DNA from: JBGTGG01 sp964398945
GTDB lineage: Bacteria > Bacteroidota > Bacteroidia > Cytophagales > Cyclobacteriaceae
Reading direction: 5' to 3'
Assembly: GCA_964398945.1 (NCBI GenBank)
Contig: CAYNOT010000005.1
Coordinates: 124,001 to 188,000 of the forward strand
DNA length: 64,000 nucleotides
Below, one piece after another: positions 1-9,509 of this stretch (position 1 is the stretch's first letter; each line of letters begins with the position of its first letter). Below the pieces are notes generated by a model, which saw nothing but the letters and a program-made list of their open reading frames with translations, was not told the origin of the DNA and ran no database searches. A program made the translations under genes and the position numbers.

Positions 1-310
1 CGGGCATAAATATGCTCACACCCGCTGCCAGGATTTCATTCCGAAATAAGGAGGCATAATAAATCTCGAGGTCGTTTTGAAAATGGATTAAATCAGGTTT
101 CTCGCGGTGGAGTATCTTTAACAACTCAGTTTTATAAGCAGGGTCGTTAGCATACGGAACATAATACGTTCGCGTAGCCTTTGACAGCACCAGATCAGTT
201 GGTTCACTACCCATGCCAATAATCTCTTCATCCTTTGATCCTAGCTTCAAGGAATTAATTACACCTTCAGAAGGAGCACCACCTGCTCCAGCTATTATTA
301 TTTTTTTCAC
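1..310 (-). CDS. ATP-grasp-type protein, N-terminal part (runs off the window)
   Basis: The minus-strand frame starts with GTG at 310 and stays open to base 1, giving about 103 residues. It begins KKIIIAGAGGAPSEGV, a nucleotide-binding beta-alpha start, and continues with REKPDLIHFQNDLE and ends near AAGVSIFMP. This pattern is typical of the pre-ATP-grasp domain of carboxylate-amine ligases in capsule loci. The GTG overlaps the TGA of the upstream ketoisomerase by four bases (GTGA), which implies translational coupling. The catalytic ATP-grasp part lies outside the window, so the substrate cannot be said; ligation of an amino acid or acid group to a sugar is only a guess. Confidence 0.7.
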   Translation of the reverse strand, partial: MKKIIIAGAGGAPSEGVINSLKLGSKDEEIIGMGSEPTDLVLSKATRTYYVPYANDPAYKTELLKILHREKPDLIHFQNDLEIYYASLFRNEILAAGVSIFMP

Positions 311-717
311 TCCTTTATATAATTAACAAATTCAGAATACACCCGAAAATAATCACTTTCATCAAACAGATGGGAAGCCAACACCAGACAAATCGCTCCA
401 GATGAAAAATTGGAAAGATCCCTCCATATACCCGGTTTAATATGAAGTCCGAAATAAGGGCGATTCAAATTCACTGTTTTCTTACTCACCCCATCATCAA
501 TAGTAACATCAAAACTTCCACTAACGGCTACAATAAGTTGCTCCAAGTTTTTATGTCCGTGTCCACCTCTGGACTCACCTCCCGGTATATCATAAAGGTA
601 GTACACCCGTTTAACCGCAAAAGGTATATCTGTTTCATTTTCAACGGGGGTAATGTTCCCTGACCGATTCTCAATCTTCCTTAAGTGGATAACATTGCAA
701 TCAAAGACCGTGGCCAT
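307..717 (-). CDS. FdtA/QdtA-like dTDP-sugar 3,4-ketoisomerase (cupin)
   Basis: This is a 136-residue single-domain cupin of the FdtA/QdtA (WxcM-like) family, which converts dTDP-4-keto-6-deoxyglucose to the 3-keto isomer on the way to 3-amino-3,6-dideoxy sugars. The motif ESRGGHGHKNLEQL keeps both histidines that correspond to the FdtA active-site pair, followed by SGSFDVTIDDG and the family-typical end ASHLFDESDYFRVYSEF. It overlaps the following ATP-grasp gene by four bases and the preceding paralog by 17 bases, so all three should be on one transcript. No RmlA/RmlB-type genes for the dTDP substrate are seen in the window. Confidence 0.85.
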   Translation of the reverse strand: MATVFDCNVIHLRKIENRSGNITPVENETDIPFAVKRVYYLYDIPGGESRGGHGHKNLEQLIVAVSGSFDVTIDDGVSKKTVNLNRPYFGLHIKPGIWRDLSNFSSGAICLVLASHLFDESDYFRVYSEFVNYIKE

Positions 718-1114
718 TCCTCAATAATTTAAATTGTTCAAAATCACGGATATAGTCACTTTCTTGATAATGGGTATTCGCCAAGATAAGTGCTAATGAG
801 TTAGTTGAGAAATTTTCAATCCTTCGCCAATACATTTTCGGTACATAAAGCCCATAATACGAGCGGTTCAAATTAAAAACTTGTTTGTTAATACCATCAT
901 TAAGAATGACATCAAAGCTTCCGCTCAGCGCAACAATAAATTCTTGTAAATTATAATAAGCATGGCCGCCACGGCTATCACCACCTGGAACATCATAAAT
1001 CCAATAGGAACGTGAAATTTTAAAAGGAATATGCTTTTCCTCTTCAATAAATGATAGGTTTCCTCTAGGATCTAAAAACTTAGGTAATTGAATTATTATT
1101 GGTGTACTATACAT
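701..1114 (-). CDS. Second FdtA-like cupin, one active-site His replaced
   Basis: This 137-residue protein is a tandem paralog of the cupin at 307-717 and aligns with it from end to end (SRGGHAYYNLQEFIVALSG against SRGGHGHKNLEQLIVAVSG). The HAH/HGH pair of the family reads HAY here, so the second active-site histidine is a tyrosine. It could be a ketoisomerase with altered specificity, a non-catalytic partner in a heterodimer, or a decaying copy. The start overlaps the flippase stop by eight bases. Confidence 0.8.
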   Translation of the reverse strand: MYSTPIIIQLPKFLDPRGNLSFIEEEKHIPFKISRSYWIYDVPGGDSRGGHAYYNLQEFIVALSGSFDVILNDGINKQVFNLNRSYYGLYVPKMYWRRIENFSTNSLALILANTHYQESDYIRDFEQFKLLRNGHGL

Positions 1115-2564
1115 CTTTGGTAATTACAAGGCGAACGAGGGGTTTCAACTGTTTGTAATATACGCCCAAAATCACGATACTACCGATCCCAATTGAAAAT
1201 GCTTTGACAAGCATCGTAGTCAACATAGAATCAAAGCTAACAAATGACACAATTAATAACGTTACGATTATAAACCCCACTAACAAGGGCAAAAAACGAA
1301 ATGTTTCCTGGTATGCTAGGTTCAGTATTTTATGAATATGAAATTCATAAATAAAAATCGCTACTAAAACAAAAAAGGTGTTAACCCAAATGAAATAATA
1401 GGGATCAAAGTGGACGTCAATTAAAAATGGAATGAGTAATACCCCTAGCCGTAATGGGTGGGCAAAAAGCCCAGCTCTAAAATCAATATCTGTGCGGCCC
1501 AAGGCATTCAGTAGATACACACGAAGTATGGTATTGCAGTACATGAAAACATAAATGCATGAATATTGAAACATGAGTTCCATGTCCATCCATTGTTCTC
1601 CAAATAAAATCAAAATCAATTCCTTTGCATATATAATAATTAAAGAAAATATTATTGTTAAGACGATGAGTATAATATTGCTAGCATCAATATAAAGTTT
1701 CCGGAGTCGGACTAACTCATCTTTAAGGCTAGAAAAAATACCAAAAAAGGTGTTTCGAATGACATTAGCAATAATATTACCAGGGATAAAGGCATTCTCT
1801 TTGGCTCTGGAATACATACCTAAAGTAGCGGGTGTGAAAAATTTACCAATGATGACATAATCAACACGATTCACCAGACCAAATAAAATATTAGAATAAA
1901 GAATATTCGACCCTACTTTCCAATATTTTTTAAGGTCATCACGTCTAAAATGGAATGAAGGTCGCCAGGAACATTGTAGCCACAAAAAAAAACTTCTTAA
2001 GAACGCCCCAACCAATACTGAACCTACCAAACTCCAGACACCCCAACCGGTATATGCCATATATATACCTGCAATTGCGGATGCTGTCTTACTTGCCATT
2101 TGACTAATGGTGAGTGCTTTAAATTTTAATTCTTTCGTAAGCAATGCTTCATGCACCAGCGCACTTGGACTGATGATATATAAAAAAGAAACTCCTACTG
2201 CTAGCGGTTGAACTAAAGGCTCCTGGTAAAAAACTGCAAGTCCATGAGAGGATATTATAATGAGGCATGTAAAAAAAAAACCAATGGTCATATTCAACCA
2301 ATAAATTGAACTTAACTCCTCATGCGTTGTATCTCGTTCTTGAACTATGGAGCTCTTAAAACCAGAGTCAATTAATACATCTGCAACAACGGTGAATGCG
2401 AATATCATGGCCAGTATACCAAAATCATTTGGCGACAACAATCTTGACAATACGATGGTAACAACAAATTTTGAACCCAAGGAGAATATCTGATTTATAG
2501 TATTCCACTTAAGCCCATGAATAATTGCCTTTCTCATAGAAAAATAGCAATCATAGTTTCGCAA
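1107..2564 (-). CDS. Wzx-type polysaccharide flippase (MOP superfamily)
   Basis: The 485-residue protein is strongly hydrophobic with about 12-14 predicted membrane segments and the MOP-superfamily start GLKWNTINQIFSLGSKFVVTIVLSRLLSPNDFG, seen here as WNTINQ and LSPNDFGILA. It resembles the WzxC/lipopolysaccharide-biosynthesis branch. Its role would be to flip an undecaprenyl-linked oligosaccharide across the inner membrane before Wza/Wzc-dependent assembly and export, and genes for both export proteins lie at 6130-9294. It sits between neuC and the two cupins in the same operon. Confidence 0.85.
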   Translation of the reverse strand: MRNYDCYFSMRKAIIHGLKWNTINQIFSLGSKFVVTIVLSRLLSPNDFGILAMIFAFTVVADVLIDSGFKSSIVQERDTTHEELSSIYWLNMTIGFFFTCLIIISSHGLAVFYQEPLVQPLAVGVSFLYIISPSALVHEALLTKELKFKALTISQMASKTASAIAGIYMAYTGWGVWSLVGSVLVGAFLRSFFLWLQCSWRPSFHFRRDDLKKYWKVGSNILYSNILFGLVNRVDYVIIGKFFTPATLGMYSRAKENAFIPGNIIANVIRNTFFGIFSSLKDELVRLRKLYIDASNIILIVLTIIFSLIIIYAKELILILFGEQWMDMELMFQYSCIYVFMYCNTILRVYLLNALGRTDIDFRAGLFAHPLRLGVLLIPFLIDVHFDPYYFIWVNTFFVLVAIFIYEFHIHKILNLAYQETFRFLPLLVGFIIVTLLIVSFVSFDSMLTTMLVKAFSIGIGSIVILGVYYKQLKPLVRLVITKDV

Positions 2565-2582
2565 CAGTTCTCCACTAAGTTT

Positions 2583-3710
2583 CTAAAGGTCATTAAATGA
2601 TTTTTGAGTCTTTGTTTCCCAAAAAGTATCTCTTGTTAGAATACTGTGAAATGCTTCATTGCTTTTTCCAAACCCAAATAATGCCTTCGGTTTATAATTA
2701 CCTATCTTCTTTGCCTTTTCTATTGCGTCCTTAACATCTTCTTTTTCGTATCCACAATTAATTATTTCTTCATTCAATGCACGATTATTTTGTCTACTGC
2801 CAATATTAACACTTGGAATTCCATAGTAGGGAGCTTCCCGTAATCCTGCGCTAGAATTTCCAATCATAAATGAACTATTCTTTAGTAGCACTAAAAAATA
2901 TTCAAACCGTATGGATGGAAACATCCGAATAAATGAATTCGATTTAAACCGTTCAAATTCATCCAATATAAATTGACTTCCAAGGTCATTGTTAGGATAT
3001 ATTACAATATACTGACCACCATCTTCCAAAACAGAGTCAACCAAATTTTTGACAACTCCTTTCATAAGGTCATACTCCGTAGTAACCGGGTGAAACATTA
3101 GCATACCATATTGTTGTTCTCTAAAGGGAATTTCATAATACTTACCAACTACATCGAATGAAGGAAGGCTTTCAGAAAACATTACATCAACATCGGGTGA
3201 CCCGATCACAAAAATTGAATTAGCCATTTCGCCCATTTGTTGCAACCGCAAACTCGCCTGTTCATTGGCAACAAAATGAACATGGCTCATCTTTGAAACA
3301 GAGTGCCTGATCAGTTCGTCAATGGTGCCAGAAACTTCACCCCCCTCAATATGAGCAACTAATATATTGTTGAGTGACCCAACAATAGCTCCGGCTAAAG
3401 TTTCTACGCGGTCTCCATGAACAACTATTAAATCCGGTTTGATTTCTTTTACATAACTGGAAAACCCTTCTATAGTCTTCGCTAACGTCAAATCCATCGA
3501 AGCCTCAGATGTGTGATTGATGTACCTGAATATATTAGGAAATCTGCATTTTTCAATCTCAACTACTGTATAGCCGTATTGATGTAGCATATGCATACCG
3601 GTTACAAAAATATGCACTTCAAAATTGGAATCGCTTAGAAGCTTTTGAATTAACGATTTTACTTTTCCAAAATCAGCACGTGTTCCTGTAAGGAATACTA
3701 CTCTCCTCAT
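2583..3710 (-). CDS. neuC: UDP-N-acetylglucosamine 2-epimerase, hydrolysing (NeuC type)
   Basis: The 375-residue protein has the GT-B-like epimerase fold signature: FLTGTRADFGKVKSLI at the start, VHGDRVETLAGA near residue 100, a HIEGGE motif near 120 and a C-terminal GNSSAGLREAP motif. The hydrolysing family releases ManNAc (or a 2,4-diacetamido analogue) from the UDP-sugar, the first step of sialic or legionaminic acid synthesis. The stop of the methyltransferase and the start of this gene overlap by four bases. With neuB and neuA in the same operon, the assignment to a nonulosonic acid pathway is firm; the exact UDP-sugar is not. Confidence 0.88.
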   Translation of the reverse strand: MRRVVFLTGTRADFGKVKSLIQKLLSDSNFEVHIFVTGMHMLHQYGYTVVEIEKCRFPNIFRYINHTSEASMDLTLAKTIEGFSSYVKEIKPDLIVVHGDRVETLAGAIVGSLNNILVAHIEGGEVSGTIDELIRHSVSKMSHVHFVANEQASLRLQQMGEMANSIFVIGSPDVDVMFSESLPSFDVVGKYYEIPFREQQYGMLMFHPVTTEYDLMKGVVKNLVDSVLEDGGQYIVIYPNNDLGSQFILDEFERFKSNSFIRMFPSIRFEYFLVLLKNSSFMIGNSSAGLREAPYYGIPSVNIGSRQNNRALNEEIINCGYEKEDVKDAIEKAKKIGNYKPKALFGFGKSNEAFHSILTRDTFWETKTQKSFNDL

Positions 3711-4363
3711 TTTATAATGTAAGATATTGCATTTGAAAAGGGAAGCTTATTAATCTCTTTTTTGCGATCAAAAAAATCATCTACTGCTTTGTTTGCACCA
3801 GCAAAGGCACCATAATCATCTAAGATAATGACACCTCCCTTTACAACCCGATCGTAAAATTTTTCAAGAATATGTTTCGTTGGTTCATACAAATCCACAT
3901 CGATATGAAGAAGAGAAATTTTAAGATGAGGATTTTTATCCAAATAAGCATCAACTGTTTGTAGAATATCGCCCTTAACAATTTCTACATTTTTGTCCAG
4001 CGATTGCCGTTGAAGCAGTGATTGTAATTCTTCCAGGGAAATACTTTTGCCACCTTGTGTTTCAGTGATAAAAGCATCTCTCGTTTTCTTATCAGGCTCA
4101 AATTCGGTTTGCGGAAAATCGCCAAAAATATCAAACCCAACTATTTTTCTGCTGTAGGTATGTTCAAGTAAGTCGCGAAACTTAATCCACCTAAAGAATG
4201 AATTCCCTTTAAAAATTCCAAATTCAAGAATTTCCCCACGTAAATTTGATGTTTGCCTAAAAAAATCTAAGTGCGTTATAAATTTGCTAAAACGAGCTGG
4301 ACTTGCTGTGGCATTGAAGCCATTTTCATATTCAAAATTTCTACTAAGATTATATAATTCCAT
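3707..4363 (-). CDS. TylF/MycF-like class I methyltransferase
   Basis: This is a 218-residue SAM-dependent methyltransferase resembling the TylF/MycF macrocin O-methyltransferases. Motif I is ILEFGIFKGNSF; the metal and substrate region reads LLHIDVDLYEPTKHILEKF, followed by GGVIILDDYGAF. Proteins of this family methylate sugar hydroxyls with help of a divalent metal held by Asp residues. Placed between neuB and neuC, it probably modifies a sugar of the surface polysaccharide. The acceptor cannot be inferred. Confidence 0.8.
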   Translation of the reverse strand: MELYNLSRNFEYENGFNATASPARFSKFITHLDFFRQTSNLRGEILEFGIFKGNSFFRWIKFRDLLEHTYSRKIVGFDIFGDFPQTEFEPDKKTRDAFITETQGGKSISLEELQSLLQRQSLDKNVEIVKGDILQTVDAYLDKNPHLKISLLHIDVDLYEPTKHILEKFYDRVVKGGVIILDDYGAFAGANKAVDDFFDRKKEINKLPFSNAISYIIK

Positions 4364-4370
4364 AAACAGA

Positions 4371-5411
4371 TTAATTTATATCACTACGTTTAATGTGTTC
4401 ATCATTGGCAATATCTCTAGCGGCCATCTTACCGAGTAAACTTTCAAAATCTTCGGCCAGAATTTCTCCTGTTCCAGGTCGCTTTACCCAGATATTTTCC
4501 TTGGAAAAAAAATCTCCTTTTTTAATGTCTTTTATAGTCACTACTGTGGAAAATGCAAAATCAATTGTTACCTGCTCTTCTTTTGCAGGCTCTTTAACTC
4601 CACCCCTCATCTGTGATACCAATGCTGATGCTTTTATTAATTCTGCTGCGGCTTTTCCATCCATTGAACACACTATATCTGGTCCGGGTCTTTCCATCGA
4701 ATCTGTAAAATGTCGCTCCAGTAAACTGGCACCCAGTGCTACAGCCCCCAAACATGCATAATTGCCTGTCGTATGATCTGATAGTCCTACCGGAATTTCT
4801 GGAAAAGCAGATATAAGTTGTTGCATCCCTCCCAATCGAACAAGATGTGGAGGAGTTGGATAAAGGTTCGTGGTGTGCATTAAGGCAACTGGAACACCAA
4901 ATTCTTTTACTACTTTAACCGTTTTCCGAACACTCTCCAATGTGTTCATGCCTGTGCTAATAATCATTGGTTTACCAAAACCTGCAATATGCCTGAGCAA
5001 TGGATAATTATTACACTCACCGCTTCCTATTTTAAAAGCAGGAACATTCATTTGTTGCAACCGATCAGCCGCGGCTCTTGAAAAAGGAGTTGAGATAAAA
5101 ATCATTCCTTTCGATTCCACGTAATTCTTTAATTCGATTTCATCAGCTTCCGATAGTGCACATCGCTTCATTATTTCATAGATGGATACATCAGCATTTC
5201 CTGGTATTACTTTTTTCGCAGCGCCACTCATCTCATCATCCACAACATGCGTTTGATGCTTCACTACTTCAACACCAGCTGCTGAAGCTGCATCCACCAT
5301 TTCAAAAGCAGTTTGTAATGACCCCTCGTGGTTGATCCCAATCTCAGCGATCACTAATGGAGGGAAATCTATGCCAATCTTTCTTCCAGAAATTTCAATA
5401 AATGGGTGCAC
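4371..5411 (-). CDS. neuB: N-acetylneuraminate synthase (NeuB)
   Basis: The 346-residue protein is full length for the family. The N-terminal TIM barrel has LVIAEIGINHEGSL, FISTPFSRAAADRL and KIGSGECNNYP; ERHFTDSMERPGPDIVCSM closes the barrel, and the C-terminal SAF (antifreeze-like) domain has KKGDFFSKENIWVKRPGTG. NeuB condenses phosphoenolpyruvate with ManNAc to Neu5Ac. The GPDIVCSM string is the form found in Neu5Ac synthases rather than in PseI; the second synthase in the window (9510-10538) has the PseI form. The gene follows neuA by 13 bases. Confidence 0.9.
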   Translation of the reverse strand: MHPFIEISGRKIGIDFPPLVIAEIGINHEGSLQTAFEMVDAASAAGVEVVKHQTHVVDDEMSGAAKKVIPGNADVSIYEIMKRCALSEADEIELKNYVESKGMIFISTPFSRAAADRLQQMNVPAFKIGSGECNNYPLLRHIAGFGKPMIISTGMNTLESVRKTVKVVKEFGVPVALMHTTNLYPTPPHLVRLGGMQQLISAFPEIPVGLSDHTTGNYACLGAVALGASLLERHFTDSMERPGPDIVCSMDGKAAAELIKASALVSQMRGGVKEPAKEEQVTIDFAFSTVVTIKDIKKGDFFSKENIWVKRPGTGEILAEDFESLLGKMAARDIANDEHIKRSDIN

Positions 5412-5424
5412 GGTCTATTTAAAA

Positions 5425-6108
5425 TTAAATTAGATAAGCAAATTCTTGTGCATAATTCTTTAGCAAATTCTCGCCTAGCTCAAAATCAAATGCAGTGTCA
5501 ATGTCCACTAAAGAATACAACTCATCCGTCAATAACATCTTAATCTTCGATCCAAAAATATCTTCTTGTACGATAATTGATGGTCGAGACAAATAAAGTA
5601 AGCCATTCTCATAATAAAGCGGTTTTAAATCTTGAGATCTGATTCCTGTAGCATAATTTGAAGGATTATAATATCCTTCTGATATCGTACCATACTTCCT
5701 TTTATTCAAAGTTGCTGAAATAACTGAATCACAATCATTGTCCCACAATTTTATCGCTTCAGAAAACAACTCCTTCGGTCTCAATGGATTCGTTGGTTGT
5801 AAAGTCACAACGATATCTGGATAAAAACCTTTTATTTGTTGATCTTCAAGACAATGCTTTGCTGCGCTAGCTGTAGAGACATGATCACCCGATAAATCAA
5901 CAGGCCTCTCCAGCACTTCAGCACTATAAAATTTTGCAACGGAGGCTATTTCTTCATCATCTGTAGAGACGACTATCTTTGAAATTCTATTGTATCGTGC
6001 AAATGCAATTGAATAGTATAGTAAAGGTTTCCCTCCAAAGCTCATTATATTTTTTCCAGGCAATCGCTTTGAACCTCCTCTTGCAGGTATGAACGCTAGT
6101 GAATTCAT
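5425..6108 (-). CDS. neuA: Acylneuraminate cytidylyltransferase (NeuA)
   Basis: The 227-residue protein has the CMP-sialate synthetase start FIPARGGSKRLPGKNI (cytidine-triphosphate binding), then VVSTDDEEIA, VTLQPTNPLRP and a terminal DIDTAFDFELGE. It activates Neu5Ac or a related acid to the CMP-sugar used by sialyltransferases. The gene is first of the neuA-neuB-methyltransferase-neuC run behind wzc. A second cytidylyltransferase at 11573-12265 belongs to the pseudaminic acid branch. Confidence 0.9.
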   Translation of the reverse strand: MNSLAFIPARGGSKRLPGKNIMSFGGKPLLYYSIAFARYNRISKIVVSTDDEEIASVAKFYSAEVLERPVDLSGDHVSTASAAKHCLEDQQIKGFYPDIVVTLQPTNPLRPKELFSEAIKLWDNDCDSVISATLNKRKYGTISEGYYNPSNYATGIRSQDLKPLYYENGLLYLSRPSIIVQEDIFGSKIKMLLTDELYSLVDIDTAFDFELGENLLKNYAQEFAYLI

Positions 6109-6129
6109 ACTATCTTATTTCCGGCTGTA

Positions 6130-8499
6130 TCATTCCGAATAATATCCATTACCATCTTTCTTTTTCCTTCCATACCCATATCCATAATGGTAGGCATACT
6201 CCTGACCATAACCATACCCAAGCCCGGACTTATAAATATCATTTAATAAAATACTCATGTTTATAAGCTTACCTGATTTATAGAATTCATCGATACTCCG
6301 GATAAAAGCTTTTGGGCTATAGTTTTGCCGTAAAACAAATACCGTGTGATCCACAAACTTGGAGATCACAAATGCATCAGTAACCAGCGCCAATGGTGGT
6401 GTGTCAATAATAACAAAATCAAATTGCTGCTGGGCAGTTTTTATAAAATCATCAAAACGATTGGTTAACAACAACTCTGAAGGATTGGGTGGAACGGGTC
6501 CTCCACTTATGAAGAATAAGTTTTCTATATCGGTATCTTGTACTACATCACTGAATTCGGAAAGGCCTGATAAGTATGTGCTTAATCCCAATTGATTTGC
6601 ACGACTAAAGTCTTCAAAAATTTTTGGCCTTCGCATATCCGCACCTACAATCAATGTCTTTTTTCCAGAAAGCGCAAAAACGGTGGCAAGATTAATGGTG
6701 GTAAAAGTCTTCCCTTCTCCACTAATGGAGCTACTGACCATAAAAATTTGCTTTGTCTTATTGCCTGTAAAAAAATTAAGATTGGAACGCATGGCGCGAA
6801 AGGATTCTGCCACACCAGACTTCGGTTTTTCCTTAACGGCCAGATTGCTTCCGGCTGAGTGACCAACTCCCCCCAAAAAAGGAATAGTCGACATCTTATC
6901 AATATCTTCCTTGGATTGCACTTTATTATTGATGATTTCAAAGAACACAAAAAATGCAAGCGGAATGAAAAGACCTACTATGGCTGCTATAGTATAGTTT
7001 CGAGCAGGTTTTGGGGAGATAGCCCCACCCACCATGGGTGGGTTTACTACCAAGATATCCGAAATGCTAGATGCCTCCGAAATACTTGCCTCTGATAGTT
7101 TTTGCATTAAAAAGACGTATAAATTTTCATACAGAGAATAATTACGTTGTACGGAAATCAATTGACGCTCGGATGCAGGCAATAGGTTGAGTTGACTCTC
7201 AATTTGTTTAAGTTGTTTGTTGAGGAAATCCAATTTAATTTTATCGGTAGATTTTAACGTCTCCACTGACTCCAGAACACTTTGCTTGATCTCGCGAATA
7301 CGTTCCACTTTATTGGCAACAAGTGGATTTCTTTCTCTTGTTGGATCCATATACAATTTAATCTCCAATTGAATGTCGACCATTTTAGATAGCAGCGCTC
7401 CAAGTACTGGATCGTTTAACCCAATCGCAGAAGGAAGGACAATTTGGTCAAGATTAGTTTCGCCTTTCTGTAAATATTCTTTCAGATATTGATAATAGTT
7501 TTCCCGGATCAGCAATTCAGATTTTTGGAATTCAAATTCTTCAACTTTCGACATGTAACGTTGGGCATCTGCACTCATATCCTTCACCCGACTACTGTTA
7601 CCAAATCGTTCTAACTGATACTCTACAATACGCAATGAGTCTTTGATTCCTGAAAGTTGTTTTTGGATAAACTCGATAGTCCGCCTTGCAGTTTGATTTT
7701 TCTTTTCCAAATCCCGGTCCTGGTAGGCAGAAATGAGTCCTTCCAAAAAATCATGTTCCTTTAGTTTATTTGTGCCAGTTAATCTTAAATTAAGCACACC
7801 AGAGCCCAATTCTGCCCACTCCACTTGTAGCCGGCTAATATATGAACCAGCAATTGCCCGAGGATTCAGTATTGATAATTGAAATGGAACACCGATATAG
7901 GATGCTATGTTTCGATTTGGCAGGCTCCGAATACACAAACTAAACTCTTCAAATTGTATGGAGTCATTAATGGAAAACACCGATTCGTGTTGATCTTCTT
8001 CATCCGAAAATTTGGCAAGGGAATAATGCTTTTCATCCTTTAGTCTAAAAATAAATGTACCTTCTTTAATTTCAGTGGGGTTACACCAGGAGGCCACCAC
8101 CGGCATATAGCCATAGGCATCGGTTTTCATGAAGTACCCTTCACGTTCAAACTTAACATGGAAATTAAGATCCTTAATCACCTCCTCAATTAATGGATAG
8201 GATCGAATTATATAAGGTTCATTCAGGTAATTTCTATATGGATCAATCAATGAATTTTTAAACAACAAATCCGCTGCTCCCCCCATTTCTTTTGCTTCTA
8301 AAATCACAATGGAAGCAGAAATTGGATACACACTTTGAGTATACCTGTTTTTATAAAAGGCAACAGCTAATGTGGCCACAAGTGAAATAAGAATCACATA
8401 CCAAAACCTTAATGCACGAGCGAGGACACGTTTAAAATCTAAAGTTAAACCTTGCTGCTGGTTTTGACTTTCTTCCTGATCAAACAATGATTTGTCCAC
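6130..8499 (-). CDS. wzc: Wzc-like polysaccharide co-polymerase and bacterial tyrosine kinase
   Basis: The 789-residue protein joins a Wzz/GNVR chain-length domain (residues about 15-500, with membrane segments near 35-55 and 505-525) to a cytoplasmic BY-kinase. Kinase motifs are Walker A SSISGEGKTFTTINLA near 590, Walker A' GADMRRPKI near 615 and Walker B FVIIDTPP near 697. The tail from about 760 is a tyrosine cluster (GYGYGQEYAYHYGYGYG), the usual autophosphorylation site that controls polymer length. The start is GTG at 8499, directly abutting the wza stop with no gap. It works with Wza in capsule or exopolysaccharide export. Confidence 0.93.
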   Translation of the reverse strand: MDKSLFDQEESQNQQQGLTLDFKRVLARALRFWYVILISLVATLAVAFYKNRYTQSVYPISASIVILEAKEMGGAADLLFKNSLIDPYRNYLNEPYIIRSYPLIEEVIKDLNFHVKFEREGYFMKTDAYGYMPVVASWCNPTEIKEGTFIFRLKDEKHYSLAKFSDEEDQHESVFSINDSIQFEEFSLCIRSLPNRNIASYIGVPFQLSILNPRAIAGSYISRLQVEWAELGSGVLNLRLTGTNKLKEHDFLEGLISAYQDRDLEKKNQTARRTIEFIQKQLSGIKDSLRIVEYQLERFGNSSRVKDMSADAQRYMSKVEEFEFQKSELLIRENYYQYLKEYLQKGETNLDQIVLPSAIGLNDPVLGALLSKMVDIQLEIKLYMDPTRERNPLVANKVERIREIKQSVLESVETLKSTDKIKLDFLNKQLKQIESQLNLLPASERQLISVQRNYSLYENLYVFLMQKLSEASISEASSISDILVVNPPMVGGAISPKPARNYTIAAIVGLFIPLAFFVFFEIINNKVQSKEDIDKMSTIPFLGGVGHSAGSNLAVKEKPKSGVAESFRAMRSNLNFFTGNKTKQIFMVSSSISGEGKTFTTINLATVFALSGKKTLIVGADMRRPKIFEDFSRANQLGLSTYLSGLSEFSDVVQDTDIENLFFISGGPVPPNPSELLLTNRFDDFIKTAQQQFDFVIIDTPPLALVTDAFVISKFVDHTVFVLRQNYSPKAFIRSIDEFYKSGKLINMSILLNDIYKSGLGYGYGQEYAYHYGYGYGRKKKDGNGYYSE

Positions 8500-9294
8500 T
8501 TAATTTGTAGAGTTAATTAGTGAGATGGTAATTAAAAGAAGTGAAAGTGACGAAATTACCAGTGAAAGATTTTGTCCAAAATACTTACGGTACGATCGTT
8601 GTTTTAATGCGCCTGTAATTAACACGTCATTTTGATGTACATAATAATAGGGTGAATTGATAAAATCCTCATCCAACAAATTAATATAAGCCACTTCTGT
8701 TTTACCATTGATCTGTCGAATGAGTTTCATGTTTTTCTTATCGGCCAGGTCTGTTAGACCGCCAGCTTGACCAATTGCCTCAAGCATGGTTACGCGGTTA
8801 TTGGCAAAGGTTATGGTCCCTTCCTTATTCACTTCTCCAAGCATTGTGATACGATAATTCAGCAGCCTCACCTTGACAACTGGTGAATCCAAATACCCTT
8901 TTGCTATTTGCTGTAGCTTGTCTTGCATTTGAAAAACAGTCATTCCTGCAACTTTTACCTTGCCCACTACCGGGTAAGGAATTTCACCATTTTCATCTAC
9001 TAGTTCTCCAATTAACAATGCATTACCAGGGGTAGCATTTTGTTGTTGTTGAAGCTGAGAGGATAAGAAATCGTACTCAGGTGGGCTCAATGATTCAAAC
9101 TTTACAGAAATCAAATCATTTGTTTGAATTAAATAATCGTATGGTTTCACCTGATAGGTACGAACAACTGAATCAATAGGCAATTGGCTTGGACTCGGAT
9201 TCACATCATCCTTTTGCAGATAGACAAACTTCTTATTGGTAACACAACTGCTAAGTGCGAGCGCTGAAAAAAGGATAAAAACCGAAATTCTCAT
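8500..9294 (-). CDS. wza: Wza-like polysaccharide export lipoprotein
   Basis: From the ATG at 9294 the protein has 264 residues. It begins MRISVFILFSALALSSC, a lipoprotein signal peptide with lipobox LSSC, which is why this start is preferred over the GTG/TTG possibilities up to 9444 that only add a low-quality N-terminus. The Poly_export domain follows (YDYLIQTNDLISVKFES), then SLBB-type segments (GEVNKEGTITFANN) and a C-terminal membrane helix. It forms the outer-membrane channel for polymer export and is translationally adjacent to wzc. Confidence 0.9.
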   Translation of the reverse strand: MRISVFILFSALALSSCVTNKKFVYLQKDDVNPSPSQLPIDSVVRTYQVKPYDYLIQTNDLISVKFESLSPPEYDFLSSQLQQQQNATPGNALLIGELVDENGEIPYPVVGKVKVAGMTVFQMQDKLQQIAKGYLDSPVVKVRLLNYRITMLGEVNKEGTITFANNRVTMLEAIGQAGGLTDLADKKNMKLIRQINGKTEVAYINLLDEDFINSPYYYVHQNDVLITGALKQRSYRKYFGQNLSLVISSLSLLLITISLINSTN

Positions 9295-9509
9295 AGATGA
9301 GGGTAAACGAAGCGGTAAATATAGTTGAATTCGGTTCAAATTAAAGGGTTTTGTTAAGATCAAGCGTTGACGAAGCGTGCAAACTAAATGAATCTTCCAT
9401 AAATAATTAACAATTATCCGATTAACCATTACTTCCAACTCCACCTTTTCAGTCCCATTTGTTTTTTAGAATATACTTTCATTTACTTGAGTTCCTGAAT
9501 TACTAATTT
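9295..9509 (-). other. Leader between pseI and wza with CRISPR-repeat-like word
   Basis: This 215-base gap lies upstream of wza. On the minus strand it contains AAATGGGACTGAAA (9447-9460), a word found once more upstream of pseB at 15082-15096. No hairpin followed by a T-run is seen, so it does not look like a terminator. It may hold a promoter or an RNA signal for the antiterminator, but nothing in the sequence proves this. Confidence 0.35.

Noticed and set aside
6651..6959. 102-codon minus-strand frame inside wzc
   Set aside because: It is a shadow in another frame of the well-supported BY-kinase.
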